A stretch of 30,063 nucleotides of DNA, from positions 178,864 through 208,926 of the forward strand of contig BFEA01000945.1 of assembly GCA_003427395.1 (NCBI GenBank). The letters run 5' to 3'. Under the pieces are notes generated by a model, which was not told the origin of the DNA, did no database searches, and saw nothing but the letters and a program-made list of their open reading frames with translations. Shown one piece after another: positions 19,372-30,063 of the stretch. The position numbers and the translations under genes were made by a program. The DNA comes from Chara braunii. Its lineage: Eukaryota > Streptophyta > Charophyceae > Charales > Characeae. How positions within the stretch are numbered: position 1 is the stretch's first letter; every line of letters begins with the position of its first letter.

Positions 19372-20176
19372 ACTTCGCAACTGGGGAAAATTCAGGCAGT
19401 TGCGCAGCGCCAGTTGGTTGGACGTGCCCAGGCCCTGGACTTCTTTATCAAATGCATCTGAGTCAGACTCAGGCTGCGGGCAGCTGGGCACTAGTAGTAA
19501 CCACCACAGGCCCTGGGCCTGTTTCCCTTGGATGGAGGCTCAGCCTCGTGGGGCCTACCGGACGTTTCTGGGTCAGGGCCCAGTACCTCAGGAATGCACG
19601 CAGCAGCAGGCCACTTCGATATAGGGAAGGGCCTGCCTCCGCATTGGACATTCGGGCACTGGCTGCTTTGTGCGCAAGCGCTGCTGCGCTATTGCCTGCC
19701 AGGCTCACACGTTCACGGGCGAGCTGGAAGGAGCACGCAGCCATAGCCGAGCTGCGCTGCTGTATGCTGGATGGGGTGCATGGTGGTCCTTGGGTGCATG
19801 CGGCATCTGTGAGTTGGCGAGGTTGTGAGTGATACGAGAGACATACCTGGTGCTTGAAGCGTGTGGCATTGTCCGAGATCTGCTTGTACTTTGGTGAAGC
19901 TGTTGCCGTCATCGGCGGCATTGTAGAGTAGGCTGGATAGGATCTGCCATTCGTAGTCTGGGCGCCGAGCGCCAGATAGGATGCCGACATTGGTTGTTTG
20001 TTGATGATGACGAGTCTCAGACTATTCCAGCATTGTCAATTATGAGCTTCTGCTGTGTTCTGATTTGGTGAAACTCGTGATGCAATTCTGCTTTTGGTTC
20101 AAGGTCACGACTATCTGGCCTAATGTGTATGATGCTGTTTGATTTCTGAAGTTCGCTATCGCTCATCTTCCTTGCA
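19372..20176 (+). repeat. 5' LTR of the gypsy element, left end in gap
   Basis: Aligns with 27255-28138 from ACTTCGCAACTGGGG to the CTTCCTTGCA end. It is 805 bp against 884 bp of the corresponding 3' LTR; it lacks the second 47-bp unit and a segment of about 30 bp present near 27355-27390. Transcription signals are expected here but I cannot assign them. Confidence 0.95.
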
Positions 20177-20179
20177 ATT

Positions 20180-20191
20180 TGGTATCAGAGC
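20180..20191 (+). promoter_or_regulatory. Primer-binding site, initiator tRNA-Met type
   Basis: TGGTATCAGAGC starts three bases after the LTR end. It is the common plant LTR-retrotransposon sequence complementary to the 3' end of initiator methionine tRNA, which primes minus-strand DNA synthesis. Confidence 0.93.
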
Positions 20192-21435
20192 TGTGGTACA
20201 GTGCGCTCATCTGGCGCTTGTCTTCTGCCCTTGCGGTACATGCACGCGTTCTGCTAAGTGAGCGGCTGTGGCCCTCTGGGAGGTGTGTAGTGAGGAGGGT
20301 GGAGACGAGTGTGGCGACCCAGGAGGTGAGGGGTATCGTCAGGAAGGCTACGTGGTGTGATATTGGATGTTCGCAGTATGATGATAACTATCCGATGTGT
20401 GATTGGTGCTGAGGTGGAACGGCTGGGCAATGCTGGTTGTGCCGAAGCAGCGATTGGTCATCACAATCAACATTGGGTCATCTGGTGAGAATATCTGTGG
20501 TTGGCGGAAGCTGTTTTGAGGTACGTTGCACCTAACCTTATCTACCCTCTTCGACACTTCTTACCGTGAGGATGTGTTCTGTCTTGAGGGTCCTCTCGTG
20601 TGAAGAGTCGTGTGCGCTCAACCTTGAGAGTCGTCAGCCTTCACGTGAAGCATCTGGAGGGAGAGGGTGGTGCTATTTGAAGGGCCCTGGACGAAGCACT
20701 GGGTCACGGTCACCATGCCAACCCACCGGCAGTAGAGCACGCATGCTTTGCTGCATTGTCCTTGGTCTGCTTGCTGCGCTGTAGAGGGTTTCCGACGGGC
20801 AGGCCAGCCGTAGGGACAGACGAGACCGGGCGTCAATAAATACGCACCGACGGGATGCCTTCCATTGGTTGTGATCGTCGTCCTGTCTACAACGTTAAAG
20901 AATTCCTGAGGACTTTGGGAGCCGTCCATAAAAACGTCTCCTGATCAGCCAATCGGTCGGTGTAAGGCTCGTTGCACGCGAGGATAAACAAGGTGCAGGG
21001 CTGGCCAGCTCAACAAGACTCGGGGCACAGGGTTGGGCCGTGAGCACACCTTTAGACACGCACGCTATCTGGATCGCTCAGGGACGTTGACGACAAGAGA
21101 CATTCAAGAAGAATTGTTGGAGGGGTAGATTCCAGGTGATAAGTTCGGGAAAGATCCCATTTTGCAAACAGACCCAACAAGTGATTCTATTTTTATTTTG
21201 ATTAGTTAGATGTACAACCATTAACATCTAACAGACAACATAGTTAGAACTGTGTTCTGTTCATTGTGCTTCCTGTTTGCGAACTAGTCAAAGTCAAAGT
21301 AGTTTCATTTGTAGGAATCTGAACTTACCTGTTGGACCCAAATGTTTAGTCTCTGGCATAGCCACCGATTACTTAATCGGTCTGTATAGCATGTTGCGGT
21401 AGGCATCAAGAGTGTCCTAGTGCAGACACCGTACA
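20192..21435 (+). other. Untranslated leader of the gypsy element
   Basis: About 1.2 kb between primer-binding site and gag with no recognisable protein. Packaging signals would be expected here but none can be identified. A short palindrome CCGATTACTTAATCGG lies near 21366-21381. Confidence 0.6.
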
Positions 21436-23251
21436 ATGCTGTTGTCTATGAGTGACAAGGAGGTCCCACAATCGGACGATAGGCTTTTGCGATCGGCAAG
21501 ACGGCCTATAGCCCACCTGGCATTAGGACCAGAGGGTGATAGATTTTTGTTCCACCAACTTAGGGAGACACAGCAGCAACAGCGGAGAGCTAGGGCAGCA
21601 GAGGCCAGCAGAGCATTCGCAAGCGAAGCTGTTGTTTCAGCAGCCATGATAACTGCTGCGCAGCAGAGTTCCCAGACCGGCAGTTTAGGGTCTGTAGGAT
21701 CAACGGTTGCACAAACCCAGAGTTAGTCCACTGGCGTTATGGCAAGCCAGCCATTAGTGATGACTCCCGAGGAGGTCGCCATACAGCGAGCTGTTGATCG
21801 CGAGGCGCAGCTACAACAGGCTTTATGAGAGATTAAGGCAGAAAAAGAAAGAATGATAAGAAGAAGAGCCAGGATGCAGCGGAGGATGATATGAGGACTA
21901 TACGGTCAGTCTTTCTAAGTGTAGTAGAGATGCAAGATCACCAGATGGAGATCTTACAGGATATCCAACAGAGTCTGGCTGTGTTAGTCGAGCGAGTGCA
22001 GGCGACACCATCACCGTTGTACATCCTCCTCCTTTTGTCCCACCGGTGACTGGGGTTTCCGCATATACAGCTCTAGCATCGGTCCAGACCGTTTCCCTGG
22101 GTATGTCGTTAGCAGGAGGGTTCTCAGCAGGTCCTAGTGTACAGATTCTTGTACAGACAGTGTTTTCCCAACCACTGTCGCAGGTTGCTGTAAGCGGGCA
22201 ACCTTCTGTCTCGCAGCCTGCCCAATCGCAGGGTACACAGCCCCAGCAGCAGCCAGTGCAGTAGCCTGCACCACAGGGTCCACAGCCCGGAGTGGCGCAG
22301 GGACCGGGACAAAGTCAGTAGGTACCAAAGACGGTCATCGCTACTCCGAAACCCTTTACAGGGGATAAGAGGGGCGAAGACCTGGACACTTGGTTGAGGG
22401 AAGTGTCGGTCTACGTCAAGTGCAAACTTACCTTGCCGCACAAGGAAGTGCTTATGGCTGCCCCTTATCTGGAGGAGAGTGCAGCACGCTGGTTAAGTGG
22501 TTTAGTGCAGTTGTAGGGATACGATCATGACTTCCGCGCTTGGGCAGCCCACCAGAAACTAGAGGACTTTCTCAAGACGGTGAAGATGGGTGGCATGATC
22601 CTCAGGAGGCCCAAAGGCCACTGACGCGATCCTGACACTGCACACAAGGCAGTTTAAGTCAGTGAGAGAGGCCACTGATGTTGTAGAGCGTCTGATTTGT
22701 GTCCCTGCGGTGCGCTATGACCCTCAGATCCTACTCACCTCCTACCTGAGATGCTTTTCAATGCCTCTCAGGAATCAATTGGCAGGTGAGGCCAACATCA
22801 ATATGCACAACTTTCCCTCATTCAGCAAGAAGGCCCTAGACAAACACCCACGACGGATGGTAGGAAGAAGTCATTGTCTCCCAATTGGAAGGCGAAGGGT
22901 CGCATAATGTTTGTCGATAACGATGGTTCAACCATCGCGTTAGATGACAACATCCAGGAGGTAGTAGGTTCAGAGGCTGGCAACGTAGAAGCTTCAGGGG
23001 GTGGAATAGTCGCTGTCGTACCTCAAAAAGGTAAGGCGACCGGTAGACGCCAGGGAGATTCCCGGTCAAGGAGTCAAGTTGACCCCAACGCTCCTCCATG
23101 GGAGAAAGCGGGTCTCCCTGAGGACGTGTGGAGAGATCGGTACACACGACAAACTTGCATTCGTTGTGGCCAATACGGCCACAACCAGTTCAAGTGCCGA
23201 AATAAGAAGGTGACTGAAAAGATCCCGCCTACGAGTGGGCAGGCGTTGTGA
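21436..23251 (+). pseudogene. gag: gag of the gypsy element, broken
   Basis: Gag would form the particle and bind element RNA. It is seen as fragments in shifting frames. A first frame (21436-21726) starts with ATG and is Ala/Gln/Arg-rich. A Gln/Glu-rich piece begins at an ATG near 21740 and hits a stop within about 30 codons. Pro/Gln-rich spacer follows (22046-22264). The capsid-like core runs from 22322, with FTGDKRGEDLDTWL and AARWLSGLVQ, stopped by TAG near 22515. Its continuation is in 22662-22907 (DVVERLICVPAVRYDP). The last frame (22874-23251) holds the nucleocapsid zinc knuckle CIRCGQYGHNQFKC, an intact CX2CX4HX4C. At least three frameshifts or stops prevent a full product. Confidence 0.85.
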
Positions 23252-23301
23252 TCCGCCGCTCCCGTTGGTAGCAATGTGGCCAGCAGTTCTGGAACTGCTC
23301 T

Positions 23302-24131
23302 ATGAAACGCGTCGGGCCAGTAGGAATAGTAGTTGTTCCTGCTAGGGTCGAGGTGGTGGACACACCCTCACCATCTCGAGAGATGGCCCAAGCTATTGAC
23401 TCCATCATCGTCCCGCAAACACGTTCTGACCCATCGAGCCTCTGTTCGATGAATGTGTTTGAGTCCTTAGAGCAACTAGAGGAGGAGTGGTCTAGATCAG
23501 ATCCGCTAAATTCTTGGACGGCATTGGCCAAAGCCCCTAAGGGTGAGATGTTCGTCAGCGAGGTGGTCATTGGCAGCCACAACGCCGGGCCTATTATGAC
23601 ATTTGCTCGACCAGGAATTTCATTAGTTGCGCGTACGTTGAGAGGTTGCGCTTACAGGGGCAAGTGCAACGCCTGAGTCGACCTCTAGAGTTGACCTGTG
23701 CCAACAAACAGCGCATGGTAGTCAACGACTACCTCCAGAATGTTGAGTGTTGTTTTCCGTACGCGGGAGGAGAACTGAGACATCATGTTTCGTTCCTAGT
23801 GAGTGATGATCTCCCCATTGACATCTTGTTAGGTATATACTACCTCGCTGTGGCACAAACCCAATTCGACTTGGACCGAAAAGTGGTCAAACACACTTTG
23901 CCCGGTGGACGGACCGCCAAATTACGTAAGTTCAAAGCTACCTTCTTCCTCCGAATACAACGCACGGTCATTATAGCTGTATCTAGACTGAAAGATGCCT
24001 CACATACAACTATAATGACCGTACGTTGTATTCGGGGGAAGAAGGTAGTCCGATTGAGTCCTACGAATGCATGCGTAAGGCCGCGTTCTATAATTATTAT
24101 AAGCAAAATCAGGATGAGGGTATGTATCTAG
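23302..24131 (+). pseudogene. Protease region of the gypsy element, broken by a MITE
   Basis: Retropepsin would cleave the polyprotein. A frame at 23302-23676 ends as the expected active-site region begins. Near 23598-23640 another frame reads YYDICSTRNFIS where the family has D-(S/C)-G-A-T, so the catalytic triad looks altered. The next frame, starting 23646, carries RLQGQVQRL and then LPIDILLGIYYL, the second conserved retropepsin block. This frame is then cut by the 105-bp MITE at 23941-24045. Downstream of the insertion the original frame resumes and stays open to a TAG at 24176-24178. Confidence 0.8.
23941..24045. mobile_element. 105-bp TA-flanked MITE, copy 2, nested in pol
   Basis: Same length and termini as 17691-17795. 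The arms pair over about 42 bp with only three mismatches (CCTTCTTCC at the left, GGAAGAAGG at the right). TA lies on both sides (23939-23940 and 24046-24047). Counting codons, the protease frame upstream continues in register after 107 bp (element plus one TA) are discounted, and is then open for about 40 codons. This supports the ends and the TA duplication and shows that the MITE arrived after the retrotransposon. Confidence 0.92.
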
Positions 24132-24162
24132 TTTATGTCTTTGTTGCAGGCGAGCCAGTGAA

Positions 24163-25758
24163 ATGCCACCGAAGATAGAGGGAGTATTTGCTAAGTACCC
24201 TTATCTATTTGAAGAGCTGACAAGGGTTGTTGAGAGGGAGGTCGTCCATGCGATAGAGATTATCCCAAGGTCTAGCATCCCGAAGGGTAGGATCTATCGG
24301 ATGTCTCTAGTCGAGCTTGACGAGCTTCGCCGACAACTCAAGGAACTCATAAAGAAGGGGTGAATCCGACCGAGTGTCTCTCCTGATGGTTCTCCAATCT
24401 TATTCGTACCAAAGAAGGGTGGCACTTCGAGGATGTGCATTGACTATAGGGGCCTCAATGCCATCACTGTCAAGAATCGAGAGCCCCTACCGCGCATCGA
24501 TGACTTGCTAGATCGAGTGTAAGGGTGTCGGTACTTCAGTAAGATAGATCTGAAGTCCGGGTACCATGAGATTGCTATACGACCCGAGGATCAACACAAA
24601 ACCGCATTTCACACTAGGTACGGTCTGTACGAGTTTGTGGTGATGCCTTCTCGCCTCTGCAATGCTCCTGGCACCTTTCAGCACGCGATGAATCAGATGT
24701 TTTATGACTACTTGGACGAGTTTGGCATCGTGTACCTCGATGACATACTTCTCTTTAGTAGGACTGTCGAGGAGCACGTGGCTCATTTGGACGAAGTCCT
24801 TAGTCTCCTTCGACAACACAAGTTCAAGATCAACGGTGAGAAGTGCGAGTTTGGCCGCACCCGTATCTTGTACTTGGGTCATGAGATTTTCGCGGAGGGT
24901 CTGAAGCCTGATGACGCGAAGGTGGCCAACATTCATGACTGGCCGCGTCCTCAGTCTGTGACTGAGATGAGGTCCTTCTTAGGGATGACCCGCTACTATT
25001 GCAATTTTGTGAGGAAATATAGCATAGTTGTCGCCCCTTTGTCGGACCTGACCCACCTTGACACCCCACAGGAGTGGACAGACAGGTGCGAGGATGCTTT
25101 CAGACATCTGAAGCATGCATTGATGCATCATGAGGTCTTGAAACTTCCTGATCTTGACAAGCCATTTATAGTAACCACGGATGCTAGCCAATATGGCATA
25201 GGCGCCGTGCTTGCGCAGCAGGAGGGGCCAAAGTTGAGGCCTGTCGAGTACATGTCCAAAAAGATGCCCTCTCATAAGTTGGCTAAATCCACCTATGAGA
25301 AGGAGCTCTATGCGATCTATAAGGCACTCACCTATTGGAGGCACTATCTCCTTGGGAGGTTCTTCTACGCCAGGACTGATCATCATACCTTGAAATGGAT
25401 GAGAACCCAGCTTGTGCTCTCTGACGCTCTAAAGCGTTGGATTGAAGTCATAGAGCAGTATGACTTCGAGCCCCAGTATATCAAGGGTGAGTACAACAAG
25501 GTTGCTGATGCGTTGTCGCGTAGACCTGATTTCTCCGGTGCGCTGATTAGTGAGTTTGGACTTGCGGACGATGGCACTCGTTCCATGGTGGAAGCCTATC
25601 GCGTGGATCCGTTCATGTCTGAGATCATCCGCAGACTCGAGGCGAAGGACAAAGTGACTTCTGCCGAGTTTGGGTTGGTCCACGACTTTTCCTTGAGAAG
25701 GCTGGGAATAAACGCTTGTGTGTGCCTAATAGAGAGTCTTTGTGCACTTTATTTCTAG
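24163..25758 (+). pseudogene. pol: Reverse transcriptase and RNase H of the gypsy element
   Basis: One frame of 532 codons with just two internal stops (TGA 24361-24363, TAA 24520-24522). RT motifs in order: the IIPRSSIPKGRIYRMS lead-in, [37 protein letters not shown] (Cys where Thr is usual), the catalytic YLDD at 24733-24744, and LGHEI. RNase H follows, with TTDAS (Asp at 25180-25182), EKELYAI, TDHHTLKWM and ADALSRRPD, retaining the expected acidic residues. The frame then runs off before the integrase. Apart from the two stops this part is well preserved, in contrast to gag. Confidence 0.93.
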
Positions 25759-26671
25759 GAGAGTGTCATGACGCCACCGACCATTTTGGTTTAAGAAGAC
25801 TGCAGCCAATTTGCTGCAGCGGTTCTGGTGACCCACGATGATGAGAGATGCCAAGTTGTACGTAGAGACTTGTTAGGTCTATCAGAGAGACAAGCCCCGT
25901 ACACAAGCCCCTCTTGGGCTCCTCAAACCCCTTCCAATTCCAGAAAGGCCTGATGAGAGTCTGTCCATGGACCTTATGGACACACTGGTCACCAACAAGA
26001 GTGGAATGTGATACATCTTTGTCATTGTGGATAGGTTTAGTAAGTATGCTAGATTAGTTGCAATGCCGGAAACAGCAAAGACTGAGTACATCATTAAGTT
26101 GTTTAAAGAGAACTGGGTCAGAGATTTTGGACTACCTAAATCTATCATTAGTGATCGGGATGTGCGATTCACTAATGAACTGTGGAAAGCTGCAACTGCA
26201 GAACAGGGCACACAGTTGCAAATGACATCAGGCAATCACCCTGAAGCAAATGGGCAGGCAGAGCAGTTGAACCGCGCTGTACGACACCTGCTGAGGCATT
26301 ACATTAAGCCGAATCAGGTAGACTGGGATGAGAAACTTGCTCTCATCGCCAGTTTGTACAACAAACCGGTGCACAGCGCAATGGGAGTAAGCCCGAACAA
26401 CTTGCTACTGACTTTCAAGCCTAGACTGCCTTTGGAGTTCCTACTACCTGAGAATCGGTCATCTGTTGCACCGGGTACTTTAGAGTTTACTTACCGATAT
26501 GAGCAATTGATGCAGCAGACTGTCGAACAGATGCACAAGGCACATGCGGTGATGATAGAGTCTGAGAACAAACACCGCCGCCCATCTACATTCCAGGTAG
26601 GAGAAAGAGTCTGGGTTAAGTCCTCAGAACTGGGACATGAGTACGTGATCTCCCGTAAGCTCATGCCATAG
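25759..26671 (+). pseudogene. Integrase of the gypsy element
   Basis: Integrase would insert the cDNA. A remnant of the N-terminal HHCC zinc-binding domain reads CHDATDHFGLRRLQ near 25770. The catalytic core is in one frame with aspartate at 25970-25972, aspartate at 26153-26155 and glutamate at 26261-26263. There are 35 residues between the last two, an intact D-D35-E triad. A TGA at 26009-26011 interrupts the frame, so the longest open part starts at 26027. The C-terminal part has FQVGERVWV, typical of the chromovirus integrase tail. The frame ends at TAG 26669-26671. Confidence 0.92.
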
Positions 26672-26675
26672 TACT

Positions 26676-27110
26676 TTGGAGTCTGGACCATGGGAGATTC
26701 TAGATGTCGTGGGGGATGAACCAGATGGACCGTCTTACATTATTTGCATCCCTGGTCACTTATGCACTTACCCTCACAAATGGTTAACGGGTACCCTCGC
26801 CTCAAAGCTTGCACCTTTCAAAGAAACATATAAGTTTCCCTCTCGTCGCTCAATGCTGCCCCCAACCATGGATGGAGAGGTCGACATCGACAACATTGTT
26901 GACCACAGGGAGATGCCAGTTCCAAGACCAACAGGCAGAGGACGTCCTCCGAAACCGAAGCTGCAGTATCGAGTTCGGTTTAGACATCACACTGATCCAA
27001 AGGAGGACAGATGGTTCACAAGGGAGGAACTGACGCAGACTGCTCCACAGGTAGTCGCTCACTATGAGAAGTCTGTGCAGAAGGGAAATTGCCAGATTAT
27101 CGAAGACTGA
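26676..27110 (+). pseudogene. Integrase C-terminus with chromodomain-like region
   Basis: Continues pol after a frame shift at the preceding TAG. The first part (GPWEILDVVG, PHKWLTGTL) is the end of the integrase tail. The last half has a chromodomain pattern: DIDNIVDHR, a Pro/Arg-rich insert, then YRVRFRHH...EDRWFTREEL and APQVVAHYE, corresponding to the three strands and C-terminal helix. Chromodomains steer chromoviruses to particular chromatin. Here the central Tyr/Trp cage appears only partly kept (Tyr and Trp visible, HH where WKGY is common). Ends in TGA just before the polypurine tract. Confidence 0.8.
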
Positions 27111-27135
27111 ACTTCTCAGAGGACTAGCGAAGTAT

Positions 27136-27146
27136 GGAGGAGGGAA
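27136..27146 (+). promoter_or_regulatory. Polypurine tract
   Basis: GGAGGAGGGAA lies directly before the TG that opens the 3' LTR. This is the expected RNase H-resistant primer for plus-strand synthesis. Confidence 0.85.
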
Positions 27147-28135
27147 TGCGAGGCACAAGGCCTCGATAAGCCCTACTGGGCCCCTATTTGCAACAGCGTC
27201 GGCCGCCCTAAGTGAAGGCAGGCTCTACCGACCCCAAGAGGCCTATTTTGGACTACTTCGCAACTGGGGAAAATTCAGGCAGTTGCGCAGCGCCAGTTTG
27301 TTGGACGTGCCCAGGGCCCAGGCCCTGGACTGCTTTATCAAATGCATCTTAGTCAGGCCCTGGGCGAGATTCGCAGCATGGACCCAACTCAGGCTGCTGG
27401 CAGTTGGGCACTAGTAACCACCACAGGCCCTGGGCCTGTTTCCCTTGGATGGAGGCTCAGCCTCGTGGGGCCTACCGGAAGCTTCTGGGCCAGGGCCCAG
27501 TACCTCACGAATGCACGCAGCAGCAGGCCACTTCGGTACAGGGAAGGGCCTGCACGAATGCACGCAGCAGCAGGCCACTTCGATATAGGGAAGGGCCTGC
27601 CTCCGAATTCGACATTCGGGCACTGGCTGCTTTGTGCGCAAGCGCTGCTGCGCTATTGCCTGCCAGGCTCACGCGTTCACGAGCGAGCTGGAAGGAGCAG
27701 GCAGCCATAGCCGAGCTGCGCTGCTGTATGCTGGATGGGGCGCATGGTGGTCCTTGGGTGCATGCGGCATCTGTGAGTTGGGGAACGAGGTTGCGAGTGA
27801 TACGAGAGACATACCTGGTGCTTGAAGCGTGCGGGACTGTCTGAGATCTGCTCGTACTTCGGTGAAGCTGTTGACATCATCGGCGGCATTGTAGAGTAGG
27901 CTAGATAGGATCTGCCATTCGTAGTCTTGGCGCCGAGCGCCAGATACGATGCGGACATTGGTTCTTTGTTGATGATGATGAGAGTATTCCAGCATTGTCA
28001 ATTCTGAGCTTCTGCTGTGTTCTTATGTGGTGAAACTCGTGATGCAATTCTGCTTTTGGTTCGAGGTCATGACTATCTGGTCTAATGTGTATGATGCTGT
28101 TTGATCTCTGAAGTTCGCTATCGCTCATCTTCCTT

Positions 28136-28138
<3 letters not shown>
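27147..28138 (+). repeat. 3' LTR of the gypsy element
   Basis: 992 bp opening TGCGAG and closing CTTGCA, a short imperfect inverted terminus with TG...CA. The start is placed by the polypurine tract, the end by comparison with the 5' LTR, which stops at the same CTTCCTTGCA. The next bases form a CA microsatellite, so the last CA could belong to either. Confidence 0.92.
27506..27599 (+). repeat. 47-bp tandem duplication inside the 3' LTR
   Basis: Two head-to-tail units start at 27506 and 27553 (CACGAATGCACGCAGCAGCA and so on); only one is present in the 5' LTR. The second unit keeps the CGATATAGGG form of the 5' LTR, the first has CGGTACAGGG. Confidence 0.93.
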
Positions 28139-28226
<88 letters not shown>

Positions 28227-28227
28227 N

Positions 28228-28319
<92 letters not shown>
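28137..28319. repeat. (CA)n then (GA)n compound microsatellite
   Basis: About 19 CA units (to 28174) are followed by about 72 GA units with one undetermined base at 28227. A similar GA run lies on the other side of the gypsy element at 19068-19126. Confidence 0.98.
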
Positions 28320-28323
<4 letters not shown>

Positions 28324-30063
28324 TGCTACTCCATCTGTGTCCTCTGAGCTTTTTTCTCTTTGAATTTCTTGTAAATGCTCCGATGGACCACGAATCAGAT
28401 CATATTAAACTGATCAGAACAGATACAGTGCACTTGATCTCACTTAGTCAAAAGGCCAAGAAAGGTATATCCCCCTTCTGAGCTTACCACGACAACAACT
28501 TTCCCTGCGCAGCATCCATTTTGCTTTTCCTCTGAGATTGAGAAGATTGTAAGGGATGCCAGGCCCGATTTCTGGCACTGAAATATAAGGGATGGCGGGC
28601 CCGGTTCCCGGTTGTTTAAAGAAAAAAAGAAAAAAGAAGATGGACCTGAAAGTGATGCTCTGTGCTGGTCTTTGACTCAACATTTTAGAATATTTGCTTG
28701 TTAGGTTATGCAGCACATAAGTTTTGTGTTGCAAACAGATAAGTGCTGTGTTGCAAACGGACTGAGCAGTAGAGGAATGTTTTGTATAACAGAGAAAAAG
28801 TCTGGGCCTTCACCAGAGAGGTGAATGAAGCAGAGATCAGATGGAAATGGAGACAGAGACAAAGGCAATGATTCAGCAACAGCCGGAGAGAAAACAGGAG
28901 TTAATAAGCAAATTCACTTGCAACTGGTCCGCCCGAGGCAAAGTAGCAGCCATGATCTCAGATGTACAAATACGATGGGAGGACAGGCACAAATCCGAAG
29001 CTGCAACGAGACAACAGACTGCTCAAAGCTCAGAGAACCATGAAGTCAATGGGGCTAGTATGCTGTCATGAAGATCTCTCAGCCGCTCTGGCTCCTTTAT
29101 CTGTTTTCAATATTGAATGTTATCATGGGATGCTGGACCCAGTTTCCAGCAGGTGGTGGTCCCCACCAATGGACTGGAGCCACCTGCAAGAAGAATAGCA
29201 ACTTCCAACAAAACAACCTACTTATCAAGTTATCAGGCTTGGAACAAAAGGGTAAATGATAAAAAAAGGATGAATAAGTAACCGGTCGGCCGCCCACCAG
29301 AATAGATGGGCGCCCGTGTGTGTGTTGGGGGGGGGGGGTTGGTTCTTTTCGGAAAAAAAAAGAAAGGGGGAACCAAAAGCCTGATACACCAAGAGGGGGG
29401 GCAGCCACATCTGATAGAGACCGTGAATAACAAGATCTTTTGTCAGCATGTACATTCGGACAGGGCTTTGGATAGAGTTGTTAGATGCCCAGTTGGGCAA
29501 TGTATGTATAGCCAACTTGAAGGATCCGCAATGTGATAAAAAGGACTGAATGGACAATGCAGTGGAATCCCAACAAGCAATGTACATCCTGATACATACA
29601 AAATGGCACCTTCTAGCGCAGTGGAAGACTTAGATATTAGCCCTGACCTGACCGGGACTGACCTCTCTCACCGTACACGTAGTACAAGACAGCACAGCGG
29701 AATGCTAGAATACCAATGACTAGCCCAATCAATGTCGCAATGCAGACCAAACATACATCATCCTCATCACAAGGTGTGAAGGGGGCCTGGCGCTACAAAC
29801 AGGAAGAATGCGCCAGGTCCAGACCATACACAGACGAAGAGGAGGGGATCGGACGAAGAAGAGGGGGAAGATGGAAATGTCGTCAACACCAAGTCTTCGG
29901 TACAAGTCCCAGATAATCCCTCGTCAAATGTCTAAAACCCAATGCCGAGTCTGGATCCAAATGTCACCAATCCCTCTCTCTCGTAGTCTGCTGATGCAGT
30001 GAAGTCAGGCAGCGAGAGGGTGAGGGGGAGATGGTGGACTGAGAAGAGGAAGAAGAAGAACTC
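28320..30063. other. Unassigned right end of window
   Basis: No supported gene. Two small direct repeats are visible: AAGGGATG(C/G)C(A/G)GGCCCG at about 28552 and 28590, and TGTGTTGCAAAC(A/G)GA at about 28726 and 28748. A G run (29325-29338) followed closely by an A run breaks up the frames there. Confidence 0.55.

Larger units (their letters stand above)
19372..28138 (+). mobile_element. Ty3/gypsy chromovirus LTR retrotransposon, inactive
   Basis: Long terminal repeats enclose, in order, a primer-binding site, gag with a zinc knuckle, protease remnant, reverse transcriptase, RNase H, integrase, chromodomain-like C-terminus and a polypurine tract. RT before integrase plus a chromodomain places it among Ty3/gypsy chromoviruses. 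Stops and frameshifts occur in every gene, and a 105-bp MITE is inserted between protease and RT. The two LTRs differ by substitutions, a 47-bp tandem duplication and an extra segment in the 3' copy, so this is not a recent insertion. The left end is inside the gap, so the target-site duplication cannot be read; the right end meets (CA)n(GA)n. Confidence 0.95.

Noticed and set aside
18868-19461. 197-codon ORF spanning the N gap
   Set aside because: It consists of Arg-Glu microsatellite codons and undetermined residues.
28101-28481. 126-codon ORF through the CA/GA microsatellite
   Set aside because: It owes its length to repeated Thr-His and Arg-Glu codons.
1-30063. CRISPR array, phage or bacterial defence system
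   Set aside because: No regularly spaced repeats with unique spacers, and all recognisable coding content is eukaryotic.

Overview
This is eukaryotic nuclear DNA, dominated by retroelements, small transposons and simple repeats, with one intact-looking gene. A streptophyte alga or other plant-lineage genome (Chara-like) is my best guess. The reasons are an LTR retrotransposon primed by the plant-type initiator-Met primer-binding site, a Penelope-like element with its GIY-YIG nuclease ahead of the reverse transcriptase (an arrangement known from the green lineage), and a gene built from plant-type Vps62/DUF946 repeats. The species call is inference only. No rRNA, tRNA, CRISPR or bacterial operon structure was seen.

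Layout. (1) 1-1308: microsatellites and a GAA-rich minisatellite around unassigned sequence. (2) 1309-7471, minus strand: a decayed Penelope-like retroelement. Two ~0.9 kb direct repeats (pseudo-LTRs) flank, in transcription order, a zinc-knuckle/coiled-coil ORF, a GIY-YIG endonuclease and a reverse transcriptase. (3) 7472-11317: GAA repeats, unassigned sequence and a degenerate repeat family containing CCTGTAACCC. (4) 11318-13660, plus strand: a single-exon gene for a probably secreted protein with two tandem Vps62-like units and an unrecognised C-terminal domain. (5) 14385-14422: a perfect 38-bp palindrome identical to the Nextera mate-pair junction adapter, so the assembly is not trustworthy across this point. 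(6) 16838-19046: a cluster of small inverted-repeat elements, including a 105-bp TA-flanked MITE and a 234-bp hAT-type MITE with a perfect 8-bp target duplication. (7) 19127-19371: an assembly gap. (8) 19372-28138, plus strand: a Ty3/gypsy chromovirus with LTRs, primer-binding site, gag, protease, RT, RNase H, integrase (D-D35-E), chromodomain and polypurine tract, all broken by stops and frameshifts. A second copy of the 105-bp MITE is nested between protease and RT. (9) 28139-30063: long CA/GA microsatellite, then unassigned sequence.

The two retroelements would each supply their own replication proteins when intact. Both copies here are dead, and the MITEs are non-autonomous and would need transposase from elsewhere. 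The Vps62-repeat protein is the only gene in the window likely to be expressed as a host protein.
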